DNA of 64,000 nucleotides from Phycocordibacter sp964398865 (GTDB taxonomy: Bacteria > Patescibacteriota > Minisyncoccia > Phycocordibacterales > Phycocordibacteraceae): positions 13,406 to 77,405 of the forward strand of contig CAYNOO010000003.1 in NCBI GenBank assembly GCA_964398865.1, given 5' to 3'. This document shows, piece after piece, positions 9,434 to 17,401 of the stretch (position 1 is its first letter; each line of letters starts with the position of its first letter). Under the pieces are notes generated by a model. That model saw only the letters and a list, made by a program, of their open reading frames with translations, was not told the DNA's origin and did not search any database. The position numbers were made by a program, and so were the translations under genes.

Positions 9434-10768
9434 ATGAGAGTCCGCCTTTTTTTTATTGCATTACTTCTGCTCGTGGGGGTAGTGACTCCGCTTTATGCGC
9501 GGGCAGAATTTTTCTCGCCTGAGGAGCGTGCACGGCTTGAAGCGCAGTATCAAGAGCTTCAGAAGGAGATAGCTCAGTGGCAGAGTATTCTTGATGATAC
9601 CCAGACCAAGAAGAACACCCTGCAAGGCGATGTTACGGCGTTGAATGCCCAGATAAAGAAAGCAGAAGCTGAAATCAAGCAGCGCACCGTCACTATCAGT
9701 AACCTCACTGCGGAAATCAACGCTCGAAGCGCAAAGATACGCACTCTCGATGAGCGGGTAGCGCGTGGTCAGGAATCCTTGGCGACGATGCTTCAAACCA
9801 CTCGAGAACTCGAGGGCGCAACTCTGCCAGAAATTCTCCTGTCTTCAAAGAGCGTATCGGATTTTTTTGCGGACTTCGATGCGATGCTCTCAGTAGAGCA
9901 GAAGCTTGGGGAGCTTTTCACGTCCATTCGCGGCGCAAAGACCCAGGCGCAAGTGGAGCGCGAAACCTTGGCAAAACAGCAAACACAAGAACTCGACGCG
10001 CGGCATGTCGTTGAGGATAAGAAGAAGGTAGTGGCACAGAGTGAGACTGAAAAGAAAAATCTTCTCGCAATCACGAAGAACGAAGAAGCCGCGTATCAGA
10101 AAGTTCTCGCTGACCGGCAACAGCAAGCGGCCCGCATCCGCGCCGCTCTGTTTCCTTTGCGCGATAGCGGCGGCATCGCGTTCGGGACCGCACTTGATTA
10201 CGCGTCTATCGCGTCACAAAAGACGGGCGTGCGCGCCGCATTCATCCTCGCTATCCTTTCTCAAGAATCTGACCTCGGAAAGAATGTCGGCTCTTGCTTC
10301 GTTTCCAACCTGACTACTGGCGATGGAGTCGGGAAGAACACGGGCACTCCCTTTAAGGGCGTCATGAAAGCACCGCGCGACACAGATCCGTTTCTAAAGA
10401 TTACGACCGCACTTGGCTTGCCGTGGGCGACAACGCCTGTCTCATGTCCTGTGAGTGGCGGTTACGGAGGAGCAATGGGTCCGTCGCAATTCATCCCTTC
10501 CACCTGGACCTCGTATCAGCCGCGCCTTGCGAAATCATTAGGGGTATCTCTGCCGAACCCGTGGGACGCAAAACATGCCATCATGGCCACCGCTCTCTAC
10601 CTTTCAGACTTAGGCGCTGATGCCGGTACGTACAGCGCCGAGCGCAAAGCAGCAGCACAATACTATGCAGGATCTGGCTGGGCGACGCGGGGACTCGGGT
10701 ACGCTGATAGCGTACTGGGGAAGGCAGAGGACTTTCAAAGTAATATTGATTTCTTGAAAGGACTTTAG
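9434..10768 (+). CDS. Exported coiled-coil lytic transglycosylase
   Basis: A 444-residue cell-wall enzyme. A signal peptide (about residues 1-24, ending LYARAEF) leads into a long coiled coil (about 28-240) like that of PcsB/EnvC-type proteins. A C-terminal lysozyme-like transglycosylase domain follows, with AILSQESDLG (Glu278 probably catalytic) and GGAMGPSQFIPSTW. It should cleave glycan strands of peptidoglycan during growth or division. TATACT at 9421-9426 ends 7 bases before the ATG, so the message is probably leaderless. A fused regulatory coil may make a separate activator unnecessary; that is inference. Confidence 0.85.
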   Translation: MRVRLFFIALLLLVGVVTPLYARAEFFSPEERARLEAQYQELQKEIAQWQSILDDTQTKKNTLQGDVTALNAQIKKAEAEIKQRTVTISNLTAEINARSAKIRTLDERVARGQESLATMLQTTRELEGATLPEILLSSKSVSDFFADFDAMLSVEQKLGELFTSIRGAKTQAQVERETLAKQQTQELDARHVVEDKKKVVAQSETEKKNLLAITKNEEAAYQKVLADRQQQAARIRAALFPLRDSGGIAFGTALDYASIASQKTGVRAAFILAILSQESDLGKNVGSCFVSNLTTGDGVGKNTGTPFKGVMKAPRDTDPFLKITTALGLPWATTPVSCPVSGGYGGAMGPSQFIPSTWTSYQPRLAKSLGVSLPNPWDAKHAIMATALYLSDLGADAGTYSAERKAAAQYYAGSGWATRGLGYADSVLGKAEDFQSNIDFLKGL

Positions 10769-10850
10769 TTTTCTTGCGGTGCCCAATTTTCTTTTTAAAT
10801 GTCCACATAGGGGCATCGCATACCTCATATTTCGAGCTACTATTTGAGGT

Positions 10851-11750
10851 ATGAATACTTCTCCAAAGAGGGTCTATGCTCTCATAGCAAGCGTTTTAGT
10901 CATCGTCGTGCTTGGATTCTTCTACGTTCGCGCGGTTCCGGTGCGTCTTATCGGTCTCAATGTTTTCGAAGGCGATTATGTACAAGGTAAGGTGCTTTCA
11001 TTCGGTATATTCGGTTTGAATGAAAAGAAGGTGGCTGTAGATGGAGTCCTCGCCGACTATGCGTCAGCGCACGGCACTTCGGTTGCAATCGTTCGAAATG
11101 CCAATACGAGCGCGGCGGACATCATGATGCTTGGATCAAAACCTCGTCCGCTCACGGCAGATGGAGAAGGGAAGGCGGCTGTCGCTGTTTCTCCTGATGG
11201 TGACATGGTCGCCTACGCTGCGCTCATGAACGCGCCAGAGGGCACGCACTTCACTCCGCAACTTTCCGCATGGAACATCAAGGTCATCAATATTAAGACC
11301 GGTGAGGTGACTCTCATGGATAAAGGATTTGCTCCCGAATTTTTTAAAGCGAACGATAAGTTGATGCTTTTGTTTACCGGTCCTACCGGTATTACCGTGG
11401 CTGACGTTGCCGCCAAGACTGCGCAAACAACATTTTTCTTGAATCCCGGCGTTATCGACTATGCCGCTCATATCAGCATGGATGGTAAATATATCGCCAT
11501 ACCGAATGGTCTTACAAAGCACTACGACATGTTCTCCGTGACGAAGCTCGAAGCGCCTATTGGACTTGCTCCTCTCGGAAGTTTGGAACCGATTCTCATT
11601 CACGGTGCTTTCAAGGGAGATGCATTTTATGGCGTTGAGCGTGTAGCGGATGGTGCTCCGCATCTCTGGAAATTCAACACTGCAAATCCACCCGTAGGAA
11701 CGCAAGTGTTTTCTCTGCCAACGCCTTCCATTTACCGCATCATTCACTAA
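10851..11750 (+). CDS. Membrane-anchored hypothetical protein, possible beta-propeller
   Basis: A 299-residue protein with one N-terminal membrane segment (about residues 8-27) and an extracytoplasmic remainder. Short beta-rich units such as VAVSPDGDMVAYAA resemble WD40/Tol-type propeller blades, but the repeats are too few and weak to assign. TACTAT (10838-10843) ends 7 bases before the ATG. It is followed after 6 bases by the large secreted protein at 11757, so the two are probably one operon. Function unknown. Confidence 0.65.
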   Translation: MNTSPKRVYALIASVLVIVVLGFFYVRAVPVRLIGLNVFEGDYVQGKVLSFGIFGLNEKKVAVDGVLADYASAHGTSVAIVRNANTSAADIMMLGSKPRPLTADGEGKAAVAVSPDGDMVAYAALMNAPEGTHFTPQLSAWNIKVINIKTGEVTLMDKGFAPEFFKANDKLMLLFTGPTGITVADVAAKTAQTTFFLNPGVIDYAAHISMDGKYIAIPNGLTKHYDMFSVTKLEAPIGLAPLGSLEPILIHGAFKGDAFYGVERVADGAPHLWKFNTANPPVGTQVFSLPTPSIYRIIH

Positions 11751-11756
11751 ATCGGT

Positions 11757-13895
11757 ATGAGAATTAAAATTGTCACTCCGCTTCTTGTTGCTTTCGTTTT
11801 TGCAGGATTGTCCTTTGGAGTATTACCCAACTTCGCGCGCGCTCTCCCTGCTTCTGCAGCCCCCACTTGTGGCACAACCTGGGCGCATACGTACGTGACC
11901 GAGACCAATCCTTTTCCTCTAAACACTCCTGAGTATGATGCCTGGGCTTCGCTCTATGGCGACAGCCATACGGTAGAAACAACGTATCCGGTATCGACCA
12001 CCGACGGCATACCCGAATCGTGTGTGGGTGACACAACCACACCAACTGCCGCTATTATCGCAGTTCCATCTGCAGTTTCTTCCGGCGGATCTTCTTCGCT
12101 TTCCTGGAATTCTACCTACACCACCTCTTGCACAGGCACCAATTTCTCAACGGGCGGTGCTACTTCAGGCTCTCTCATTGTTTCTCCTGGGTCATCCAAG
12201 ACCTACGCAATAGTCTGTACTGACGGCTCCGAGACCGCATCAGCTTCAGCAAGCATTACGGTGGACCCTGCGCCTGCCCCAACGGCGAGTTTGTCGGCAA
12301 ATCCAGGTACTGTGAATATGGGCGGATCATCAATGCTCTCGTGGACTTCCGCGAATGCGTCTTCTTGCAGTGGTAGTGGTTTGAACACCACAGGGCACAC
12401 ATCAGGCGCTGCTTCAACTGGTGCATTAAATGCAACCTCAAACTATTCAATACTATGTATAGGCTCCGGCGCATCAGCTTCTGCATACGCTACAGTCCAT
12501 GTGAACGCGCCATCCTTGACTGCATCGTGTACTCCTTCGTCGCCGACCCCTGCTCCTGACTCCCCAGTTACATGGACAGTCACTACCTCCGGCGGTAACG
12601 GTCCTTACGCGTATTCATGGAGCGGTACTGACAGTCTGTCTGGCACCAGCGCCTCAGTTTCAAAAACATATTCCACATCAGGCATTAAGACTGCTTCAGT
12701 TGTTATTACTGATACAGGTTTTGTAACCACCACAACTACAACAGATACTGATACCGGGTCTTCTGGCACAGGCAGTATGGCGATGCAGGGCGGCATGCAA
12801 TGCTCAGGCGGCACAAAGGTAGGGAGTTATAACGATACGGAAGACGGCGTTGGATTTGGAGGCGGCGCTGACGCAACACTTGCGGCAGCCTGTAGCGACA
12901 TAACTCCTGCAGGAGGCTGCTGCAACGTTGAGGTACGAGAAGTCTTAGATCCTACTGGGCATCCTGTAAATACTTTCTATTTCTACAATGCATATACTGG
13001 AGCCTCTCTTGTTCAGAAGGATTCTCATAGCACTATCACAGGTGGCAGTCAGAACCAGACGAACTACAATTATTTTGCAGGAACCTATGCTGCGCCAACT
13101 GCTCCTCCTACCACAACTACCACAACTACCACATCTACTTCAACCTCTCCGGGAGCGACTATAACGGCAAACTGCAGCACGGTTGTTTGCACCGGCAGTT
13201 CATGCCCGGTTCCTCCGGTAACCCCGCCGCCCACATGCACCGGTTCTAATTGTCCAGTGGTGACGCCGCCTCCAGCATGCACCGGCGCAAATTGTCCTAC
13301 GGTAAGCACCCCTTCAGGTTCTTGCACCGGTCCTAACTGTCCGGCAGTTACGACTCCGCCGGGCTCCTGTACTGGTCCTAATTGTCCAACTACGACACCG
13401 GGTGCGAATGCACTATCTGCTCTTCTTACCGCGTTCCCGACGACTGTCGTCTATGGAGCTCCATCCATCCTTTCATGGACATCTGCTCATGCCGTATCGT
13501 GCGAAGGAGGTAACTTCAATACGCGTAATGACACTGCCGGGACGCTCTCGGTGAAGCCGACAGCGACCACGCTCTACAGCCTCGACTGTAAGGACGCTTC
13601 AGGAAATCACGCGTTTAGCACCGCTACTATAAACGTTGTCGCGCCTACACTTTCCATTTCAGGCTCTCCTCAGCTCGTGCGCCCTGGTGACTCTTCTGCG
13701 ATTACGTGGTCAGTGAGTGGACACGTTGATTCCTGCACGGTCTCTGGACCTGGTCTCTCATCATCTGCAGTCTCTGGTTCAAAGTCAGTAATAATTCAAT
13801 CTGAAAGTCTCTTCACACTCTCATGCGCTGCAGGTTCGCTCCACTCTTCAGTCTCAACTTCAGTGAAGATACTCCCGACGTTCAGGGAACAATAA
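11757..13895 (+). CDS. Large secreted protein with Ig-like repeats and CTGxNCP repeats
   Basis: A 712-residue exported protein. A signal peptide (about residues 1-30, ending ARALPASA) precedes a Cys-containing N-terminal domain, two Ig-like units with the pattern G-x-SS-x-LSW...SC, a PKD-like unit (residues about 255-325), and a domain around residues 340-440. A low-complexity Thr/Pro/Ser stretch then carries five CTGxxCP motifs at intervals of about 15 residues, followed by two more Ig-like units. There is no C-terminal anchor or sorting motif. The Ig-like units belong to the same family as those of the protein at 32703. Likely an envelope or appendage protein; exact role unknown. Confidence 0.75.
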   Translation: MRIKIVTPLLVAFVFAGLSFGVLPNFARALPASAAPTCGTTWAHTYVTETNPFPLNTPEYDAWASLYGDSHTVETTYPVSTTDGIPESCVGDTTTPTAAIIAVPSAVSSGGSSSLSWNSTYTTSCTGTNFSTGGATSGSLIVSPGSSKTYAIVCTDGSETASASASITVDPAPAPTASLSANPGTVNMGGSSMLSWTSANASSCSGSGLNTTGHTSGAASTGALNATSNYSILCIGSGASASAYATVHVNAPSLTASCTPSSPTPAPDSPVTWTVTTSGGNGPYAYSWSGTDSLSGTSASVSKTYSTSGIKTASVVITDTGFVTTTTTTDTDTGSSGTGSMAMQGGMQCSGGTKVGSYNDTEDGVGFGGGADATLAAACSDITPAGGCCNVEVREVLDPTGHPVNTFYFYNAYTGASLVQKDSHSTITGGSQNQTNYNYFAGTYAAPTAPPTTTTTTTTSTSTSPGATITANCSTVVCTGSSCPVPPVTPPPTCTGSNCPVVTPPPACTGANCPTVSTPSGSCTGPNCPAVTTPPGSCTGPNCPTTTPGANALSALLTAFPTTVVYGAPSILSWTSAHAVSCEGGNFNTRNDTAGTLSVKPTATTLYSLDCKDASGNHAFSTATINVVAPTLSISGSPQLVRPGDSSAITWSVSGHVDSCTVSGPGLSSSAVSGSKSVIIQSESLFTLSCAAGSLHSSVSTSVKILPTFREQ

Positions 13896-13920
13896 GACTT
13901 CTGGAAAATGGTGCCATGTA

Positions 13921-13949
13921 TTGCAGAGCGGCTCTGCCGGTGTTATAAT
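13921..13949 (+). promoter_or_regulatory. Promoter of bL31 gene with palindrome in the spacer
   Basis: TTGCAG (13921-13926), spacer of 17, TATAAT (13944-13949), then 8 bases to ATG 13958. The spacer holds the inverted repeat GCAGAG-CGG-CTCTGC (13923-13937), which could be an operator. Confidence 0.78.
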
Positions 13950-13957
13950 CGCGCGAC

Positions 13958-14215
13958 ATGAAGCAGGCTATCCACCCGAAAAACTACAGACTCGTAGTCT
14001 TCAAAGATGCAGGCTCCGGGGCTGAATTCATAATCGGTTCGACCGTTCCAACGACGGAGGTAATTGTTGTTGATGGCAAAGAGTATCCGCTCTATACCGT
14101 TGAAATTTCAAGCGATTCGCATCCATTCTATACCGGCAAACAGAGCACGCTTGACCGCGCTGGTCGCGTTGATCGCTTCAAGAAGCGCACCGCAGCGAGA
14201 GCGTCCAAGAAGTAA
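13958..14215 (+). CDS. rpmE: Ribosomal protein bL31, zinc-free form
   Basis: An 85-residue bL31 of the large subunit: MKQAIHPKNYR at the start, SSDSHPFYTGKQ in the middle and a basic tail. It has no cysteines, so it is the zinc-independent (C-minus) type. The promoter 8 bases upstream fixes the start and implies a leaderless message. It is followed by the RF1 gene across a short repeat-rich spacer. Confidence 0.93.
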   Translation: MKQAIHPKNYRLVVFKDAGSGAEFIIGSTVPTTEVIVVDGKEYPLYTVEISSDSHPFYTGKQSTLDRAGRVDRFKKRTAARASKK

Positions 14216-14292
14216 GTAGAGGGTAGAATGTAGAAAGTAGCCTAGTGCTACCTTTTTCTACGTACTACTTTGCCACTTTCTACTTTCTTTTC
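14216..14292. repeat. Short-word degenerate repeat tract between bL31 and RF1 genes
   Basis: The spacer is built from variants of GTAGAAAGTAG and its complement CTACTTTCT, and contains GTAGC-CTAGT-GCTAC followed by CTTTTT, which could fold and terminate. It resembles in style the tracts at 15238, 42022 and inside trmD. Confidence 0.6.
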
Positions 14293-15237
14293 ATGACCGA
14301 CATTCAAGAATTCAGAACGAATCATAAAACAGCGTATCTTGCGGCTGAGTATGATCGTCTGAGTCACGAACTTGAGCGCATCACGGAATTGGGGCAGAGT
14401 GATGCTGAGCTTAAAGACCTTGCAGAAGAAGAACGCAAAGCTCTTGAAGTGCAACAACAGGCACTCTTGGAGCAGATGGAGGAGATACTCGCACCAGTTG
14501 CGGATGGTCCTGAAGACGAGCCGGTGGCAGCGGTGATGGAGTTTCGCGCAGGAGCGGGAGGAAATGAAGCCGCGATATTCGCGGGAGATTTGGCGCGCAT
14601 GTATATGCGATACGCTGAAAAGCGGGGATGGGCGGTGAAAATTCTTGATCCGAACCTAGAATCAATAGAGGTGACAGGCAGGGGCGTCTATGACGCACTC
14701 CGCTATGAGACCGGCGTACATCGTGTGCAGCGAATCCCTCAGACGGAGAAATCAGGTCGCATCCACACGTCGACCGCGTCCGTTGCCATACTTCCAATCC
14801 GTAAATTCCCGAAGTTCGAATTGAATCCCACTGATATTCAGATGGAATTCTCCCGCTCTGGTGGTGCAGGCGGCCAGAACGTCAACAAGGTTGAGACGGC
14901 GGTGCGTCTTATCCATACGCCTACTGGTCTTGAGGTGCGGGCGCAGTCTGAGAGAAGTCAGAAGGCGAACCGTGATAAGGCGCTTGCCATCCTTGCCGCC
15001 AAGCTTGAGACCTATGAAGAGGAGAAAGCGGCAGCCGAGCATGCCGCTCATCGTAAGTCCCAGATTGGGACAGGAGATCGCTCCGAGAAGATACGCACCT
15101 ATAATTTCACTCAGGATCGCGTCTCGGATCATCGCATCAAGGAGTCATGGCATAACATAGAGTCGATTTTAGAAGGCAATATCGATGACATCCTTGCGAC
15201 CTTAAAAGCCAAAGCAAACGAAGCCGAGACGGCTTGA
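14293..15237 (+). CDS. prfA: Peptide chain release factor 1
   Basis: A 314-residue class I release factor that reads UAA and UAG and triggers peptide release. GGAGGQNVNK holds the GGQ motif, and HRVQRIPQTEKSGRIHTS is the RF1-type stretch with PQTE near the recognition region. It is slightly shorter than the usual 355-360 residues, mainly at the N-terminus. ATG 14293 (MTDIQEFR) is chosen; an upstream in-frame ATG at 14245 lies in the repeat tract. No prmC follows, unlike in many bacteria. Confidence 0.93.
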   Translation: MTDIQEFRTNHKTAYLAAEYDRLSHELERITELGQSDAELKDLAEEERKALEVQQQALLEQMEEILAPVADGPEDEPVAAVMEFRAGAGGNEAAIFAGDLARMYMRYAEKRGWAVKILDPNLESIEVTGRGVYDALRYETGVHRVQRIPQTEKSGRIHTSTASVAILPIRKFPKFELNPTDIQMEFSRSGGAGGQNVNKVETAVRLIHTPTGLEVRAQSERSQKANRDKALAILAAKLETYEEEKAAAEHAAHRKSQIGTGDRSEKIRTYNFTQDRVSDHRIKESWHNIESILEGNIDDILATLKAKANEAETA

Positions 15238-15300
15238 GAGCCTCTGATTATCTAGCTTGGAATTTAAAAGCTAGCAATCTAGCACCTAGCAGCTTTCTAC
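15238..15300. repeat. Short-word degenerate repeat tract before uS2 gene
   Basis: A spacer made of CTAGC/GCTAG/AGCTTT words (for example AAAAGCTAGCAATCTAGC), with internal self-complementarity. It separates the RF1 stop from the uS2 promoter. Confidence 0.5.
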
Positions 15301-15304
15301 GCCG

Positions 15305-15333
15305 TTGCCCCAGCCTTTCCCTTGTGTTAGAGT
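15305..15333 (+). promoter_or_regulatory. Promoter of uS2 gene (leaderless arrangement)
   Basis: TTGCCC (15305-15310), spacer of 17, TAGAGT (15328-15333), then 7 bases to ATG 15341. The same -10 TAGAGT is used by the bS16 gene. Confidence 0.75.
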
Positions 15334-15340
15334 AACCCGC

Positions 15341-16084
15341 ATGTCATCAGAGACCGATTCACCGCTCGTAGAAGCCCTTTTCAAGGTAGGGGCTCATTTC
15401 GGGTTCTCCCGCTCGCGCCGCCATGCGACGATGAAATCCCTCGTCTACGGCTCAAAGAATAAGACTGATATTCTCGACCTCACTAAGACTGCTCCGATCA
15501 TGGAGACGGCTCTCACGTTTGTACGTGGCTTAGGTGCTCACGGAAAGACGGTGCTTTTTGTCGACGGGAAACCTGAAATGAAGCAGATAGTAAAAGAGAC
15601 TGCGCAGGAACTCGGTCAGCCGTATGTTGCTGGTCGCTGGCTTGGCGGAACACTCACCAATTTCACTGAAATCAAACGCCGCATCAAGCGCATGCAGGAA
15701 TTGACAGGGGAGCGCGATACAGGAGCCTCAGCGAAGAAGTATACGAAAAAAGAGCGCGTGCTTTTTGATCGCGAGATCAACCGGCTCGAAGAGAATTTCT
15801 TGGGATTGAATGGCATGGAGAAACTTCCTGACGCGCTTGTTGTTGTTGATACACGAGCGGAATCCATCGCGGTTTCTGAAGCAACAACCTTGGGGATTCC
15901 TGTGGTAGGTATCATGAATTCTGATTGTGATTTTTCCGCCGTGCAGTATCCGATAGTCGGCAACGACGCATCAAAAGATGCCGTTCTATTTTTCCTTGGT
16001 CAAATCACCGAAGCCTATCGTGAAGGCACGAAAGGAAGAGTTCTTCCTCCCACGGAAGAGAGCGCAGTAGAAGTCAAAAGCTAA
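15341..16084 (+). CDS. rpsB: Ribosomal protein uS2
   Basis: A 247-residue uS2 of the small subunit, which binds late near the platform. GAHFGFSRSRRHATMKS at the N-terminus (usually GVHFGH), RWLGGTLTNF in the middle, and VVDTRAE and GIMNSDCDF later are typical. The start at 15341 is fixed by the promoter ending 7 bases before it; an in-frame ATG at 15305 would lie inside the -35 region. It is followed by a terminator and then EF-Ts, which has its own promoter. Confidence 0.95.
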   Translation: MSSETDSPLVEALFKVGAHFGFSRSRRHATMKSLVYGSKNKTDILDLTKTAPIMETALTFVRGLGAHGKTVLFVDGKPEMKQIVKETAQELGQPYVAGRWLGGTLTNFTEIKRRIKRMQELTGERDTGASAKKYTKKERVLFDREINRLEENFLGLNGMEKLPDALVVVDTRAESIAVSEATTLGIPVVGIMNSDCDFSAVQYPIVGNDASKDAVLFFLGQITEAYREGTKGRVLPPTEESAVEVKS

Positions 16085-16087
16085 TCT

Positions 16088-16126
16088 CCAAAAGCAATTA
16101 ATGCTTTTGGGTTTTGTTTTTGTTTT
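16088..16126 (+). terminator. Intrinsic terminator after uS2 gene
   Basis: Hairpin CCAAAAGCA-ATTAA-TGCTTTTGG (16088-16110) followed by GTTTTGTTTTTG. Confidence 0.75.
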
Positions 16127-16133
16127 CTATATT

Positions 16134-16162
16134 TTGACTTTTTATTTTTACTCAGACATACT
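16134..16162 (+). promoter_or_regulatory. Promoter of EF-Ts gene (leaderless arrangement)
   Basis: TTGACT (16134-16139), spacer of 17, CATACT (16157-16162), then 6 bases to ATG 16169. Confidence 0.75.
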
Positions 16163-16168
16163 CTGTAT

Positions 16169-16753
16169 ATGGAAATAACTTCAGACATGGTGAAAGCGCT
16201 TCGCGAGGAGACGGGAATATCCGTCATGCAATGCAAAGCTGCACTTGTGGAAGCGGATGGCAACAAAGAAAAAGCACTCATGATTCTCTCGAAGAAGAGC
16301 GGTGTACTCGCTGCGAAGAAAGGCGACAGAACGCTTGGCGCTGGTATCGTCTCGTCATACATACATTCCAATAAGGAGGTTGGCTCTATGGTGATACTGC
16401 GCTCCGAGACCGATTTCGTAGCGAAGAATGAGGAGTTTGTGGCACTTGGTCGCGATATTGCTCTTCAAGTCGCAGCATCAAACCCGCAGTACGTTCGTCG
16501 CGAAGAGATTTCTGCAGAGAAACTCGAAGAGATCAAGGCGCTTTTCGCTAAGGAAGTCGAAGGGAAGCCAGATAATCTGAAAGAAACTATCCTCGCGGGC
16601 AAGGTGGACGCCTACTTGAAGAACATGGTGTTACTAGAGCAGATATACATAAAAGATTCTGAAAAAACAATCCAGAATTTGATTGACGGAGCGATTCAGA
16701 AATTCGGTGAACGTGTCGACATTGACCGTTTCATCAGGTTTTCGACGAAATAA
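16169..16753 (+). CDS. tsf: Elongation factor Ts
   Basis: A 194-residue EF-Ts, the nucleotide exchange factor for EF-Tu. The N-terminal UBA-like domain has VKALREETGISVMQCK, and the core has RSETDFVAKNEEF, the segment that contacts EF-Tu. The length matches the short EF-Ts type, with one core subdomain reduced. Its own promoter gives a leaderless start. The 136-residue membrane protein at 16757 begins 3 bases after the stop and is probably co-transcribed. Confidence 0.95.
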   Translation: MEITSDMVKALREETGISVMQCKAALVEADGNKEKALMILSKKSGVLAAKKGDRTLGAGIVSSYIHSNKEVGSMVILRSETDFVAKNEEFVALGRDIALQVAASNPQYVRREEISAEKLEEIKALFAKEVEGKPDNLKETILAGKVDAYLKNMVLLEQIYIKDSEKTIQNLIDGAIQKFGERVDIDRFIRFSTK

Positions 16754-16756
16754 GCC

Positions 16757-17167
16757 ATGATCGCCATCACGACATTCCTGGTCGCATTCATTCTGCTCGC
16801 GATGTTTATCGCTTTTCGCGCGTGGGAGGAAAAGCGTCATGTCCGGGTGTGGGGAAAGGCGCGCGCGGCGATGGATGAGAAAGTCACAGAGTTTTACCAG
16901 ACAGCGGTGACGGGTAGCATTCCACGCCACTACCGCCTGCGTTTTCTCGCCTTCCTTCACAACGCAACTCATGAGTTTGTGCTTTTGCTTGTCGCAGCGC
17001 TTCGCGCGGTAGAGAGACCGCTCACCCGGATTTCGTACCGAATGCGCATGGCGGCTTCAAATCCTAACAAGAAAGAAGTGTCATCATTCCTAAAGACCAT
17101 CGCTCCCGAAAAGGATTCAAATAAAAGTATGGGAGGGAAGGGTGCAAAAACCGACGACTCGATATAG
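16757..17167 (+). CDS. Hypothetical membrane protein
   Basis: A 136-residue protein with one clear N-terminal membrane helix (about residues 3-22), a basic amphipathic middle that includes a second moderately hydrophobic stretch (about 75-88), and a Lys/Ser-rich tail. I do not recognise the family. It starts 3 bases after the EF-Ts stop and is likely expressed with it. Upstream of the tRNA-Thr gene. Confidence 0.6.
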   Translation: MIAITTFLVAFILLAMFIAFRAWEEKRHVRVWGKARAAMDEKVTEFYQTAVTGSIPRHYRLRFLAFLHNATHEFVLLLVAALRAVERPLTRISYRMRMAASNPNKKEVSSFLKTIAPEKDSNKSMGGKGAKTDDSI

Positions 17168-17198
17168 TATTGTCAGAACTGGGTATCTGCCCAGCATC

Positions 17199-17271
17199 GC
17201 CGCCTTAGCTCAGTTGGTAGAGCAACTCACTTGTAATGAGTAGGTCCCCAGTTCGAATCTGGGAGGCGGCT
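17199..17271 (+). tRNA. tRNA-Thr (anticodon TGT)
   Basis: A complete cloverleaf of 73 bases: acceptor GCCGCCT/AGGCGGC, D arm with AGCTCAGTTGGTAGAGC, anticodon arm ACTCA-CTTGTAA-TGAGT with anticodon TGT, and T arm with GTTCGAATC. The discriminator base is T and CCA is not encoded. Confidence 0.95.
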
Positions 17272-17294
17272 CTCAGAAGATAAATCACACAGTA

Positions 17295-17362
17295 GGTCGA
17301 GCTGGTTTCCAGCGAAGATGCCGTGTACTCACGGCGCGTCGGTTCAAGCCCGAGAGGCGACT
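17295..17362 (+). ncRNA. Cloverleaf-like RNA or tRNA remnant
   Basis: Just after tRNA-Thr, GGTCG (17295-17299) can pair with CGACT (17358-17362), enclosing three hairpins: GCTGG-TTT-CCAGC, GCCGT-GTACTC-ACGGC, and a T-arm-like TCGG-TTCAAGC-CCGA. The T loop looks like a tRNA, but the D arm has no normal D loop and the anticodon loop has six bases. It may be a decayed tRNA or another small structured RNA. Not called as a working tRNA. Confidence 0.35.
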
Positions 17363-17366
17363 CCGA

Positions 17367-17395
17367 TTAATAAATATTTTGAAAATAGGTATAAT
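17367..17395 (+). promoter_or_regulatory. Promoter of AICAR transformylase gene (leaderless arrangement)
   Basis: TTAATA (17367-17372), spacer of 17, TATAAT (17390-17395), then 6 bases to ATG 17402. Confidence 0.7.
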
Positions 17396-17401
17396 GCCGG
17401 C

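Noticed and set aside
14245..14292. An N-terminal extension of RF1
   Set aside because: The added residues come from the short-word repeat tract and do not match RF1; ATG 14293 begins the normal sequence.
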